A DNA stretch of 49,014 nt from Planctomycetota bacterium (GTDB lineage Bacteria; Planctomycetota; Phycisphaerae; Tepidisphaerales; Tepidisphaeraceae): positions 1 through 49,014 of the forward strand of contig JAEZED010000170.1 in the NCBI GenBank assembly GCA_023417885.1, in the 5' to 3' direction. The position numbers were made by a program, and so were the translations under genes. Position 1 is the stretch's first letter. Every line of letters starts with the position of its first letter. The notes under the pieces are model-generated. The model did no database searches. It worked only from the letters and a program-made list of their open reading frames with translations, and had not been told where the DNA came from. This document shows positions 7,109 through 14,704 of this stretch, one piece after another.

Positions 7109-8388
7109 ATCGTGTGGTCATCACCGGCACCGGCTGGGTCACGCCCATGGGGCATGACATCGAGACCGTGTGGCGTCGCCTCCTGGCGGGCGAGAGCGGA
7201 ATCTCGCGCACCGAGATCTTCGAGGCCGGCACGTTCCCCACGCGCGTCAGCGCGCAGGTGACCGACTACGACCCCGCCCGCTTCGTCGACATGGGCCGCT
7301 TCAACGGCGTGGGGCGGAACACGCGCTTCGCCCTGGGCGCCGCCGCCCAGGCATGGCGGCAGGCGGGACTCGATGCCGCCGGCGTCGATCCGGAGCGCGT
7401 CGGCGTCTACCTCGGCAGCGGCGAGGGTTCGCTTGACTACGCTGCCTACACCACCGCGGCCCTGGCGGCGTGGGATCCGGAGAAGCGGGAGATCAACGCT
7501 TCCCGCTGGGCCGAGACGGCCACCGCGCTCATGGACGCCGTGCGCGAGCACGAGCAGGAGCCGAACATGCCGCTCTGCCACGTCTCGCGCCTCCTCGGCG
7601 CGCGCGGGCCCGCCTTCAACTGCCTTACCGCCTGCGCCGCAAGCTGCCAGGCGATCGGCGAGGCAACGGAGATCCTCCGCCGCGGGGACGCCGACGTAAT
7701 GATCGGCGGCGGAGCGCACTCCATGATCCATCCGCTGGGCGTCACCGGCTTCAACCGGCTGACCGCCCTGTCGGAGATGAATGACGACCCCCCCGCCGCC
7801 TCGCGCCCGTTCGACGCGACGCGCAAGGGGTTCGTGCTTGGCGAGGGGGCGGGCATGGTCGTGCTCGAGACGCTGGAGCATGCCAAGGCCCGTGGCGCGA
7901 CGATCCTGGCAGAGGTGATCGGCTACGGCAGCACGGCGGACGCCTTCCGCATCACCGATCAGCACCCGGAGGGGGAGGGCGCGGTGCTGGCGATGAAGCT
8001 GGCGCTGGAGGACGCCGACATCGCGCCGGGCGAGGTGGATTACATCAACGCCCACGGCACGGGCACGGGCGAGAACGACTCGACGGAGACGATGGCGATC
8101 AAGCAGGTCTTCGGCGAGGCGGCTTACCGGATTCCCGTCAGCAGCATCAAGAGCATGATGGGCCACCTGATCGCCGCCGCTGGCGCCGTGGAGTTGATCA
8201 CGTGCATCCTGGCGATCCGTGACAACATGCTCCCGCCGACGATGAACCTGCATCATTCCGACCCGGAGTGCGATCTCGACTACGTCCCGAACCAGGCGCG
8301 GTCGGCAGAGGTGAACGTTGCGGCCAGCAACAACTTCGGCTTCGGCGGACAGAACGACACGATCGTCGTGCGGCGGTTCGTTGGGTGA
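7105..8388 (+). CDS. Beta-ketoacyl-ACP synthase II type (KS-alpha)
   Basis: Condensing enzyme of 427 residues that extends an acyl chain with malonyl-ACP. All three catalytic elements are present: Cys177 in LTACAAS, His in NAHGTGT, and Lys/His in KSMMGHLIAAAG. An extra Cys sits four residues after the nucleophile (ACAASC). The GGQND C-terminus is typical of FabF. It has a strong ribosome site (GGAGGTGA) and overlaps the previous gene by 4 nt. It probably forms a heterodimer with the Cys-less homologue at 5577. No ketoreductase (FabG) or malonyltransferase lies in the cluster, so these would have to be supplied by housekeeping enzymes. Confidence 0.93.
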   Translation: MNRVVITGTGWVTPMGHDIETVWRRLLAGESGISRTEIFEAGTFPTRVSAQVTDYDPARFVDMGRFNGVGRNTRFALGAAAQAWRQAGLDAAGVDPERVGVYLGSGEGSLDYAAYTTAALAAWDPEKREINASRWAETATALMDAVREHEQEPNMPLCHVSRLLGARGPAFNCLTACAASCQAIGEATEILRRGDADVMIGGGAHSMIHPLGVTGFNRLTALSEMNDDPPAASRPFDATRKGFVLGEGAGMVVLETLEHAKARGATILAEVIGYGSTADAFRITDQHPEGEGAVLAMKLALEDADIAPGEVDYINAHGTGTGENDSTETMAIKQVFGEAAYRIPVSSIKSMMGHLIAAAGAVELITCILAIRDNMLPPTMNLHHSDPECDLDYVPNQARSAEVNVAASNNFGFGGQNDTIVVRRFVG

Positions 8389-8439
8389 TTGGATCGGCCA
8401 AAGCGTATCGCTGATGGGGCGAAATCAAGACCTGCGGCC

Positions 8440-8871
8440 ATGAATGATGCTTTCGGACAACGCTGGAACCTCCATTGGGCGGCGCAGACGGGGGATATGG
8501 CGCTTGTTGAGAAGTGCATCGCGCAGAAGTACCCCCTGAACCGCTTCGATGAGCCGCTGGGCTGGACGCCGCTTCATTACGCTGCAGACAATGGGCACCT
8601 TGAGATCGTCGACCGCCTCCTCGCGGCGGGCGCCAACGTGAACGCGTACTGTGAAGCGCTCATCGGGGAGACACCGCTGGGCACGTGTATCGCTCGCTGC
8701 TCGTACGCGATGGCCCAGCGGCTGATCCGGGCGGGCGCGGATCCGACGATCCCCGGCTGGATGCAGTTGACGGCTCTCGATCGGGCGGCGGAGCGAAGGG
8801 ATCCTGATGCCGATCGGATTCGCCAGCTGCTGGAGGGCGCAGCGGCGCGGTTGAAGCAGCAGAAGCAGTAG
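8440..8871 (+). CDS. Ankyrin-repeat protein
   Basis: A 143-residue soluble protein with ankyrin repeats: WNLHWAAQTGDMALVEKCI, then GWTPLHYAADNGHLEIVDRLLAAGANVN (canonical), then GETPLGTCIARCSYAMAQRLIRAGADP and a diverged final repeat. Ankyrin stacks bind protein partners. No catalytic domain, signal peptide or membrane segment is seen. ATG 8440 is preferred over the TTG at 8389 because the repeats begin straight after it. It follows the ketosynthase by 51 nt and may be co-transcribed, but nothing ties it functionally to lipid synthesis. Confidence 0.85.
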   Translation: MNDAFGQRWNLHWAAQTGDMALVEKCIAQKYPLNRFDEPLGWTPLHYAADNGHLEIVDRLLAAGANVNAYCEALIGETPLGTCIARCSYAMAQRLIRAGADPTIPGWMQLTALDRAAERRDPDADRIRQLLEGAAARLKQQKQ

Positions 8872-8879
8872 CGTTGCCT

Positions 8880-8900
8880 GCCGGGCGTCGCGTGCCCGGC
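8880..8900 (+). terminator. Possible terminator hairpin after the ankyrin gene
   Basis: A 7-bp GC stem (8880-8886 with 8894-8900) lies 9 nt after the stop codon. It has no T tract, so it may only be a stabilising hairpin. Confidence 0.3.
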
Positions 8901-9036
8901 GGTTCGTCGGAAGTGTGGCTTGGGAAACACCAAGACGTCCGACCGGTGTCGCCGCCAGCATCGGTTTAGTTCGGCTCCCACTGGCCGTTAGCGCGTGTAG
9001 TCGGCGGGAGTGACTTCGTCGCCTGGAGTTGGCTGC

Positions 9037-9540
9037 ATGGTTACTCTCCGCCCCGTCACCGCCGATCGCGTCGAGAGCTACCGGGCGGTGCGCCTGCGGG
9101 CGCTGGCGGAAGCGCCGCTGGCGTTCGGGTCGACGTTCGCCGTGGAGTCGCGTCGGACGGGCGACGAATGGGCGGCGCGCGTCGCGCGGTTCGACGGCGC
9201 GCGGGCGACTTGTCTGCTGGCGTGGCCTGAGGGGTCGGCCGAACCGTGCGGAATGGCGGGCGGGCTGATCGATGAGCCGGACGGGGCGCGGGCGGAACTG
9301 GTTTCGATGTGGGTGGATCCCGCGCACCGCGGCGCCGGCTTCGGGCGGGCGCTGGTGGAGGCGATCACGGCTTGGGCGAGTGCTCGCGGCGCATATGCGC
9401 TTCGGCTGATGGTGACCTTGGCGAACGCCGGGGCGATCCGCTTCTACGAGCGTCTCGGCTTCGCGCTGACCGGCCTGACGGAGCCGTACCCGAACGACCT
9501 GGCGCTGGTGGAGCTGGAGATGATCCGCCGGCTGGATTGA
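9037..9540 (+). CDS. GNAT-family N-acetyltransferase
   Basis: A 167-residue single-domain acetyltransferase that would transfer acetyl from acetyl-CoA to an unknown amine. The acetyl-CoA binding motif is clear: VSMWVDPAHRGAGFGRALVEAI, with the R-x-x-G-x-G signature, followed by LMVTLANAGAIRFYERLGF. The N-terminal part (VTLRPVTADRVESYRAVRLRAL) is typical of the family. ATG 9037 is preferred (TGGAG about 10 nt upstream); GTG 9010 in the same frame is possible. It lies downstream of the ankyrin gene after a 165-nt gap with a hairpin, so it is probably a separate unit. Confidence 0.88.
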   Translation: MVTLRPVTADRVESYRAVRLRALAEAPLAFGSTFAVESRRTGDEWAARVARFDGARATCLLAWPEGSAEPCGMAGGLIDEPDGARAELVSMWVDPAHRGAGFGRALVEAITAWASARGAYALRLMVTLANAGAIRFYERLGFALTGLTEPYPNDLALVELEMIRRLD

Positions 9541-9589
9541 TGTGCCGCTCGGCAGGGGCTGCTGGCATCACCGCTAAGGTGTGGTCAGT

Positions 9590-10600
9590 ATGACCGCCCC
9601 GCTCACGTCCGACCTGGCCGCCTCCTTCGCCTCCCTCACCCTTGCACACGTCGCGCGGGAGTATCCGAACGCGCCGGGGCTGGTGCTGGAGAGCGATGCC
9701 GACCTGCGCCCGCCGCGCGAGTTGCACCCGGCCTTTTACGGGAGCTTCGACTGGCACTCGTGCGTCCACGGCTACTGGCAGCTCGCGAGCTTGCGGCGGA
9801 TGTTCCCCGACCTGGCGCAGCGGGAGGCGATCGATGAACGCTTCGATGCGGCGCTGACACCGGAGAACGTGGCGGCGGAAGTGGCGTACTTCGAGCGGCC
9901 GACGAGCCGGGGGTTCGAGCGGCCGTACGGCTGGGCGTGGCTCCTGGCGCTGGCGGAGGAGCTGTCGCGCCATACGGACGAGCCGGGCCGGCGCTGGCAC
10001 GCGGCGCTGCGGCCGCTGGCGGGGCTGATCGTGCGACGCTTCGTCGCGTACCTGCCGAAGACGACGTATCCCGTTCGGGCGGGGACGCACGTGAACACCG
10101 CCTTCGCCGTCACGCTCGCCCACGCGCACGCAAGGTCGCACGAGGATTCGCCGCTGCGGTCGGTGCTGGAGGAGCGGGCGCGGGCGTGGTATGGCGGCGA
10201 TGTCGATTGCCAGGCGTGGGAGCCGTCGATGAGCGACTTTCTCTCGCCGGCGCTGGTGGAGGCGATGTGCATGGCGCGCATCCTGCCGACGGCGGAGTTC
10301 GAGGGTTGGCTGGGGGCCTTCCTCCCTCGCCTGCTGGAGCGCGAGCCGGCGACGCTGTTCGTCCCCGTGATACCGACAGACCGGACTGACGGGCAGATCG
10401 TCCACCTCGACGGGCTGAACCTCTCGCGCGCGTGGTGCTTCCGCGGGATTGCCCGGGCCCTTCCTGAGGATGATCCGCGCCGCCCGATCCTGCTCGCCGC
10501 TGCCGATGAGCACCTGGCGGCGAGCTTGCCTCACGTGGCGGGCGACTACATGGGGGAGCACTGGCTGGCGACGTTCGCCCTGCTGGCGTTGACGGCGTAA
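9590..10600 (+). CDS. DUF2891 family protein
   Basis: A 336-residue soluble protein of the DUF2891 family, which has no established function. The family hallmark HPAFYGSFDWHSCVHGYWQ is at residues about 47-65, and conserved stretches such as THVNTAF, WEPSMSDFLSP and HLDGLNLSRAWC follow. The many conserved His/Trp/Asp and the all-helical look suggest an (alpha/alpha) toroid like those of glycan-processing enzymes, but that is inference. ATG 9590 is used. A TAAGGT box lies 9 nt upstream, slightly further than in the other leaderless-type starts. Confidence 0.85.
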   Translation: MTAPLTSDLAASFASLTLAHVAREYPNAPGLVLESDADLRPPRELHPAFYGSFDWHSCVHGYWQLASLRRMFPDLAQREAIDERFDAALTPENVAAEVAYFERPTSRGFERPYGWAWLLALAEELSRHTDEPGRRWHAALRPLAGLIVRRFVAYLPKTTYPVRAGTHVNTAFAVTLAHAHARSHEDSPLRSVLEERARAWYGGDVDCQAWEPSMSDFLSPALVEAMCMARILPTAEFEGWLGAFLPRLLEREPATLFVPVIPTDRTDGQIVHLDGLNLSRAWCFRGIARALPEDDPRRPILLAAADEHLAASLPHVAGDYMGEHWLATFALLALTA

Positions 10601-10662
10601 GTCGCCGGCCTTGACGAGGGGCAGGCCGTGTGGGCATCCTGCCCGTCTCACCTGAGGCACGC

Positions 10663-11085
10663 ATGGCGGAGATGAAGACGAAGGCGACAGGGGCGAGCGC
10701 AAAGGCGTTCATCGACGGGCTGGCGGACGAGTCCGTCCGGCGGGACTGCCGCGCGCTCGCGAAACTGATGAAGGAGGCCACGGGCGAGGCTCCGCGGATG
10801 TGGGGCCCGTCGATGGTGGGATTCGGGGAGTATCACTACAAGTACGACAGCGGGCGCGAGGGAGACTGGTTCATCACCGGCTTCTCCCCGCGCAAGGCGA
10901 ATCTCACGCTCTACATCATGGCGGGCTTTGCGCAGTACGACGCGCTGCTGAAGCAGCTCGGCCCGCACAAGACGGGCAAGAGCTGCCTCTACGTGAAGCG
11001 CCTGGCTGACGTCGATGCGGGAGTCCTGCGCGAACTGGTCGAGAAGTCGGTCGCGCACATGCGCAAGACCTACCCCGCGGCATGA
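10663..11085 (+). CDS. DUF1801 domain protein
   Basis: A 140-residue protein of the DUF1801 (YdhG-like) family. Typical elements are the N-terminal helix followed by ESVRRDCRALAKLMKEATGEAPRMWGPSMVGFGEYHY, then ANLTLYIM and the closing LGPHKTGKSCLYVKRLADVD. The biochemical function is unknown; members are small soluble proteins. It follows DUF2891 by 62 nt. Its stop is 27 nt from the convergent stop of the DUF2156-GNAT gene. The alternative start ATG 10672 would remove three residues. Confidence 0.85.
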   Translation: MAEMKTKATGASAKAFIDGLADESVRRDCRALAKLMKEATGEAPRMWGPSMVGFGEYHYKYDSGREGDWFITGFSPRKANLTLYIMAGFAQYDALLKQLGPHKTGKSCLYVKRLADVDAGVLRELVEKSVAHMRKTYPAA

Positions 11086-11112
11086 CCGCCGGGCTGCGGC
11101 GCCTGCGCAGGA

Positions 11113-12831
11113 TCACGCCTCGCGTCGCTCGTGTGCCGGCGCGGGGGCCTGCACGTCAAGCGGCTTCATCATGTGACGCGCGTGCTTGCCCGCGGCGTAA
11201 TAGTCCGGGAGCTTGCCGATGTCGATGAAGCCAAAGCGCTTGTAGAGCGCGATGGCGGCCTCGTTGGCCTCGGCGACCTCGAGAAAGATCCTCGCGGCGC
11301 CGCGGGCGTGAAGCTGGGCGAGCAGCGTCTCGAGCAGGCGCCGGCCGGTGCCGCGCCCGCGCTCCGAGGGCGCGACCGCCAGCGTGTAGATGCGACCGCT
11401 GAGCCGCTCCTGCCCGCCGCGCGTCCGGTGACGACGCAGCAGGCCGATCCCCTCGCCCACGATCTGCGTCTCCCCCGCCGTCTCGCGCGCAGCGACGACG
11501 AAGACGGCCGACCGGCTGCGCTGAAGGTGGCGCAGCTGCCGCCGCGAAAGCGGGTAGGTGTCGATGAAGCATTGCTGCTCGAGCGCTCGGGCGGCGTCGA
11601 GGTCGGCCACTTCCGCGGCGCGGAGCGTGACGGGCGCGTCGTTCACGGCAGTCGAGTCTATCGCGGGCATGGGGGCGGGAGACGGGGTGGCCGCGAAGAA
11701 GCCGAAGGCCTCATCGATCTCCCTGGCGGCCTGAACGGCTGCCCCGATCCGTCCGCCGGTCGGCTCGACCCGATCGGGCGCTTCCTGGAACGGAATGAAG
11801 ACGCTGACGGGGGTGAGGCGGGTCAGTGCGTGCTTGCTCAGCATGCGCAGGGGCCGGTAGCTTTGCTTGGTGCGGGCCAGCGTGTCCAAGCCCCAGTCGT
11901 CGCCGGCGTTGACGAGCGGGCGATGCGCCCAGCACTGCCGGCAGAACTCGCTGAAGATGAACTGCGCCAGCCCGCGATAGTCGCGATGCGCCTTCTCGAC
12001 GAGGATGCTGCTCATGTCCGAGCCGAGCGGCTCGCCGAGCGTGAAGGCCACGAGTTCCGGCCCCTGGCAGTCCGGCGCCGGGTGAGGAGAGGCCGGGTCG
12101 TCGTGCCCGGGCTGGGGACCCTCCACCCAGACACACATGCCCGTGAGCCCGAGCCGGTCGGCATCGAGCATCTGGGCGGCGGCGGCCTGGGCCTCCTTGC
12201 GGCGCTTGAGGGTGTTCAGGGCGTCTTCGCCGGCGTGCTCGGCGTCGGACTGGTGGTGCCACACGTCCAGCAGCCGGGCGCACGCCTCGGCGTCGCGATT
12301 GACATTGAACGGCTCGGTGCGGTGCCGCCAGGCACGCATGAAGTGGTTCTTGTCGTGGCGCTTGCTCTTGAACGCCCCGCCGGCCAGTTCGATCATGTCG
12401 CGCACGTCATAGACGTAGTCGGCACCCTGCAACTCGCGCGCGTAGCCGGCGCGGGGCATGCGCGACATCAACTCGTCGCTGACGCTCTCGATGCGCGGTG
12501 CGGCGACGTGTCCGCCGGCGTGGCCGGTCAGCTCCGCGTTGTAGTCGTGCATCACCTCGCAGGCGCGGCGGAGGGCACGGTGCATCCCGGGCGTTCCGGG
12601 CGGGGCCATCGGCGGCATGAGCAGCGAGAGGTTGCTGCCATTGGCGAAGACGCAAAGGTGTCCGTCGATGACGCGCCACCAGAGGTTGAGCGCGGTGCAC
12701 CAGCCGTAGACCTGTGCAAAGGTGTAATCCGAAAGCGGATGACTAAGGCCGGTGAGGTAAGGGGCGAACGTGTCGCGATCGGAAAGCTGAACCGGCTTCA
12801 GCTCCCAGGCGACGGGGGTTGTGAGCGCCAT
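11113..12831 (-). CDS. DUF2156 (aminoacyl-lipid synthase-like) fused to a RimI-like acetyltransferase
   Basis: A 572-residue fusion. Residues about 1-350 match DUF2156, the tandem-GNAT fold of the C-terminal half of phosphatidylglycerol lysyltransferases: YVYDVRDMIELAGGAFKSKR, HDKNHFMR and DWGLDTLARTKQSYRP. Many members attach amino acids or modify lipids, but the substrate here is unknown. Residues about 410-560 form a complete GNAT domain resembling RimI: IYTLAVAPSERGRGTGRRLL, then EVAEANEAAIALYKRFGF. A Pro/Ala linker joins the two. There is no transmembrane domain, so it is not a full MprF. ATG 12831 is chosen (GGAG 12 nt upstream); GTG 12894 is possible. It is convergent with the DUF1801 gene. 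Confidence 0.85.
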   Translation of the reverse strand: MALTTPVAWELKPVQLSDRDTFAPYLTGLSHPLSDYTFAQVYGWCTALNLWWRVIDGHLCVFANGSNLSLLMPPMAPPGTPGMHRALRRACEVMHDYNAELTGHAGGHVAAPRIESVSDELMSRMPRAGYARELQGADYVYDVRDMIELAGGAFKSKRHDKNHFMRAWRHRTEPFNVNRDAEACARLLDVWHHQSDAEHAGEDALNTLKRRKEAQAAAAQMLDADRLGLTGMCVWVEGPQPGHDDPASPHPAPDCQGPELVAFTLGEPLGSDMSSILVEKAHRDYRGLAQFIFSEFCRQCWAHRPLVNAGDDWGLDTLARTKQSYRPLRMLSKHALTRLTPVSVFIPFQEAPDRVEPTGGRIGAAVQAAREIDEAFGFFAATPSPAPMPAIDSTAVNDAPVTLRAAEVADLDAARALEQQCFIDTYPLSRRQLRHLQRSRSAVFVVAARETAGETQIVGEGIGLLRRHRTRGGQERLSGRIYTLAVAPSERGRGTGRRLLETLLAQLHARGAARIFLEVAEANEAAIALYKRFGFIDIGKLPDYYAAGKHARHMMKPLDVQAPAPAHERREA

Positions 12832-13054
12832 GCAGGCGGCAATCTCCGCGAGGAGACCCTCGTAAGGGCCCGAGCGGCGACCGGCGGGGGTCACGGGCGG
12901 AGCCGATGCATGCCCGTTCCCGTTGCGGTCGCCTCGTATGGCTTCGGGAAACTATATCGACCGTTTTCATCGACACCCGCAGTCGTGACCGGTTAAGAAC
13001 AAAATCCGCTCCTCCACCAGCCCGCGTCCGGAAATGCGCGCACCGGCACGCCGG

Positions 13055-13912
13055 TCACTCGCCGGCCGGGCGCCGCAGCGCGCGGACGCCCAGGCTCGAG
13101 CCGACCGGGCGCTCCGTCCCCCGCTGGTTGAAGATCCCGACCGGCACGTTCAACACCCGGCTCCGGCCCGACTCGTTGCGGATGACCAGCGTCGTGCTCC
13201 CCCCGCCGTCCAGGTTGATCGCGGTCGTCACGCCCTCCTCCACCAGCAGGTCCGCCAACTCGCGCTGGGTCAGCCCCTCGCTCCGGCCCGCCTGCCGGCC
13301 GTCGACGATCGCCACGACGAGCGCGCCTTCGGCCGTCGCGCCCAAGGCCGTCCGCGGGTGGGGTTTGTCGGCAAAGTCTCCCACCACGTTCTTCCCCTCC
13401 CGGACCAGGACGCTGCTTCCCGCGACGACGACGTGGCGCCCCGCGAGATCGTCCCCCGGCGCCAGGAGATGCAGGCGGTTGTGCTCGTCGATCTCCACGG
13501 CCGGGAAGCCTCCTTCCGGCCGGGAGATGATTTCCCCACCCGAGACGGCGGCGCCGCAGAGGTCGGCGAAGGGGGTGGGAACGGGGCCGAGGCCCCCCTT
13601 GGCGCGGTAGAAGTGGGCGTTGAACGCCAGGTCCAGCTCGTGCTCGTCGAGAAAGCTGCGGGTGGTCTGAAGGGTCGTCTCCTCCGGCTCGGGGCCGTTG
13701 TCCGGCGTCCCTACGAAGGCGACGGCGGCAGGGTCGAGCCGCACGATGTAGACCACGTTCACGCGCGGCTCGGTGATCGTGCGGCGGGTGATCCGGCAGC
13801 CGGGAAACGGCTCGAGAACGCCATCCTCCGCCATCGGCCCGTCCGGCGCCGCCAGGCCGCACAGGAGCAGCAGCGGAAGGAGTAGCAGCCGGTGGAGCGG
13901 AGGGACGGGCAT
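13055..13912 (-). CDS. Phosphodiester glycosidase (NAGPA domain) family, exported
   Basis: A 285-residue protein with an N-terminal export signal (positively neutral start, then a run of Leu, residues about 8-22). The mature part is a phosphodiester glycosidase/NAGPA domain (formerly DUF2233): AHFYRAKGGLGPVPTPF, AVSGGEII, TALGATAEGALVVAIVDGRQ and the signature NLDGGGSTTLVI. The family hydrolyses GlcNAc-1-phosphodiester linkages or acts on cell-wall phosphodiesters. It follows the Pcs-like gene by 9 nt on the same strand and has its own TAGACT box 6 nt before its ATG, inside the end of that gene, so it may be made both from the operon and independently. Confidence 0.88.
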   Translation of the reverse strand: MPVPPLHRLLLLPLLLLCGLAAPDGPMAEDGVLEPFPGCRITRRTITEPRVNVVYIVRLDPAAVAFVGTPDNGPEPEETTLQTTRSFLDEHELDLAFNAHFYRAKGGLGPVPTPFADLCGAAVSGGEIISRPEGGFPAVEIDEHNRLHLLAPGDDLAGRHVVVAGSSVLVREGKNVVGDFADKPHPRTALGATAEGALVVAIVDGRQAGRSEGLTQRELADLLVEEGVTTAINLDGGGSTTLVIRNESGRSRVLNVPVGIFNQRGTERPVGSSLGVRALRRPAGE

Positions 13913-13918
13913 GAGTCG

Positions 13919-13924
13919 AGTCTA
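13919..13924 (-). promoter_or_regulatory. Leaderless-type -10 box of the phosphodiester glycosidase gene
   Basis: TAGACT on the minus strand lies 6 nt before the ATG at 13912 and overlaps the stop codon of the upstream gene. The same hexamer occurs before adk, the 40695 gene and the Uma2 gene. Confidence 0.45.
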
Positions 13925-14704
13925 CCCCGCCGTCGGCCGGATGCGCCGGGCGAGGTGAATCGAAAGAACGAGGTAGAAGGCGGGATAGACCAGCGAGAGA
14001 AGTGTGAGCCAGCCGGGCACGCGGTGCGGGTAGAAGGGCAGCATCGCCAGCAGCAGGATGCACCAGGCGAACGCCCCGCCGAGCACCGACACTCGCCAGG
14101 GCCGCGGAGCGAGGTTCGGGTAGAGCAGCCAGATGGGCGCCACGGTCAGTGCCGCGAGGATCAGCAGGATGAGCCCGTTGATCCAGGGCCCGGCCTGCGG
14201 AAGGTGCACGGCCGAGAGGCCCAGGTAGAAGGCGACGATGTTCCAGTAGCTTGGGAAGCCCCGGAAGAACCCGGCCGACTCGTCCTTGGCCACCACGTTC
14301 GCGAATCCGAAGAGGCTTGCGAGCAGTGCCGGCGCGATCCAGAGCCACGACAGGTTTGCCGGCCCCGGCACCCATCCGATTCGCCAGACCAGCAGCAGCG
14401 GGAGGAAGGTGAAGCCCAGGTAATCGACGATGTCGTCGATCTTCCGGCCGTCGATGTCCGCGGCGAAGCGCTTGACCTGGAACCGCCGGGCCAGCGGGCC
14501 GTCGATCGCGTCGATGAGCGTGGCCGCTATGAGCCAGACGAAGACGCGGACGGGATCGGGCTCGCGCGTCAACTCCATCGCGGCGGCCAGGAGCAGGAGG
14601 ATGCCGCTGGCGGTGAGGAGGTGGACCGCGTAGGCGGCCAGAGCCTGGCGGCTGCTGCGTGGGGCGGGCGGGTGTTGTGGGTGTGGGTCGCTCAAGTTGC
14701 TCAC
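13922..14704 (-). CDS. pcs: Phosphatidylcholine synthase-family CDP-alcohol phosphatidyltransferase
   Basis: A 260-residue integral membrane protein with about eight hydrophobic helices. The catalytic motif fits DGx2ARx12Gx3Dx3D, the spacing specific to bacterial phosphatidylcholine synthases (ordinary CDP-alcohol transferases have x8): DGPLARR, then GRKIDDIVD. Pcs condenses CDP-diacylglycerol with choline to give phosphatidylcholine and CMP. The match is to motif and topology; another alcohol acceptor is possible. Its ATG overlaps the stop of the EEP gene (ATGA), so expression is coupled to a phosphodiesterase-fold membrane protein, and a phosphodiester glycosidase follows. Confidence 0.85.
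   Translation of the reverse strand: MSNLSDPHPQHPPAPRSSRQALAAYAVHLLTASGILLLLAAAMELTREPDPVRVFVWLIAATLIDAIDGPLARRFQVKRFAADIDGRKIDDIVDYLGFTFLPLLLVWRIGWVPGPANLSWLWIAPALLASLFGFANVVAKDESAGFFRGFPSYWNIVAFYLGLSAVHLPQAGPWINGLILLILAALTVAPIWLLYPNLAPRPWRVSVLGGAFAWCILLLAMLPFYPHRVPGWLTLLSLVYPAFYLVLSIHLARRIRPTAG

Noticed and set aside
12832..13054. Promoter search between the DUF2156 and glycosidase genes (a TATAGT hexamer at about 12950 on the minus strand)
   Set aside because: No acceptable -35 at 16-18 nt and it lies about 120 nt from the start; not enough for a call.
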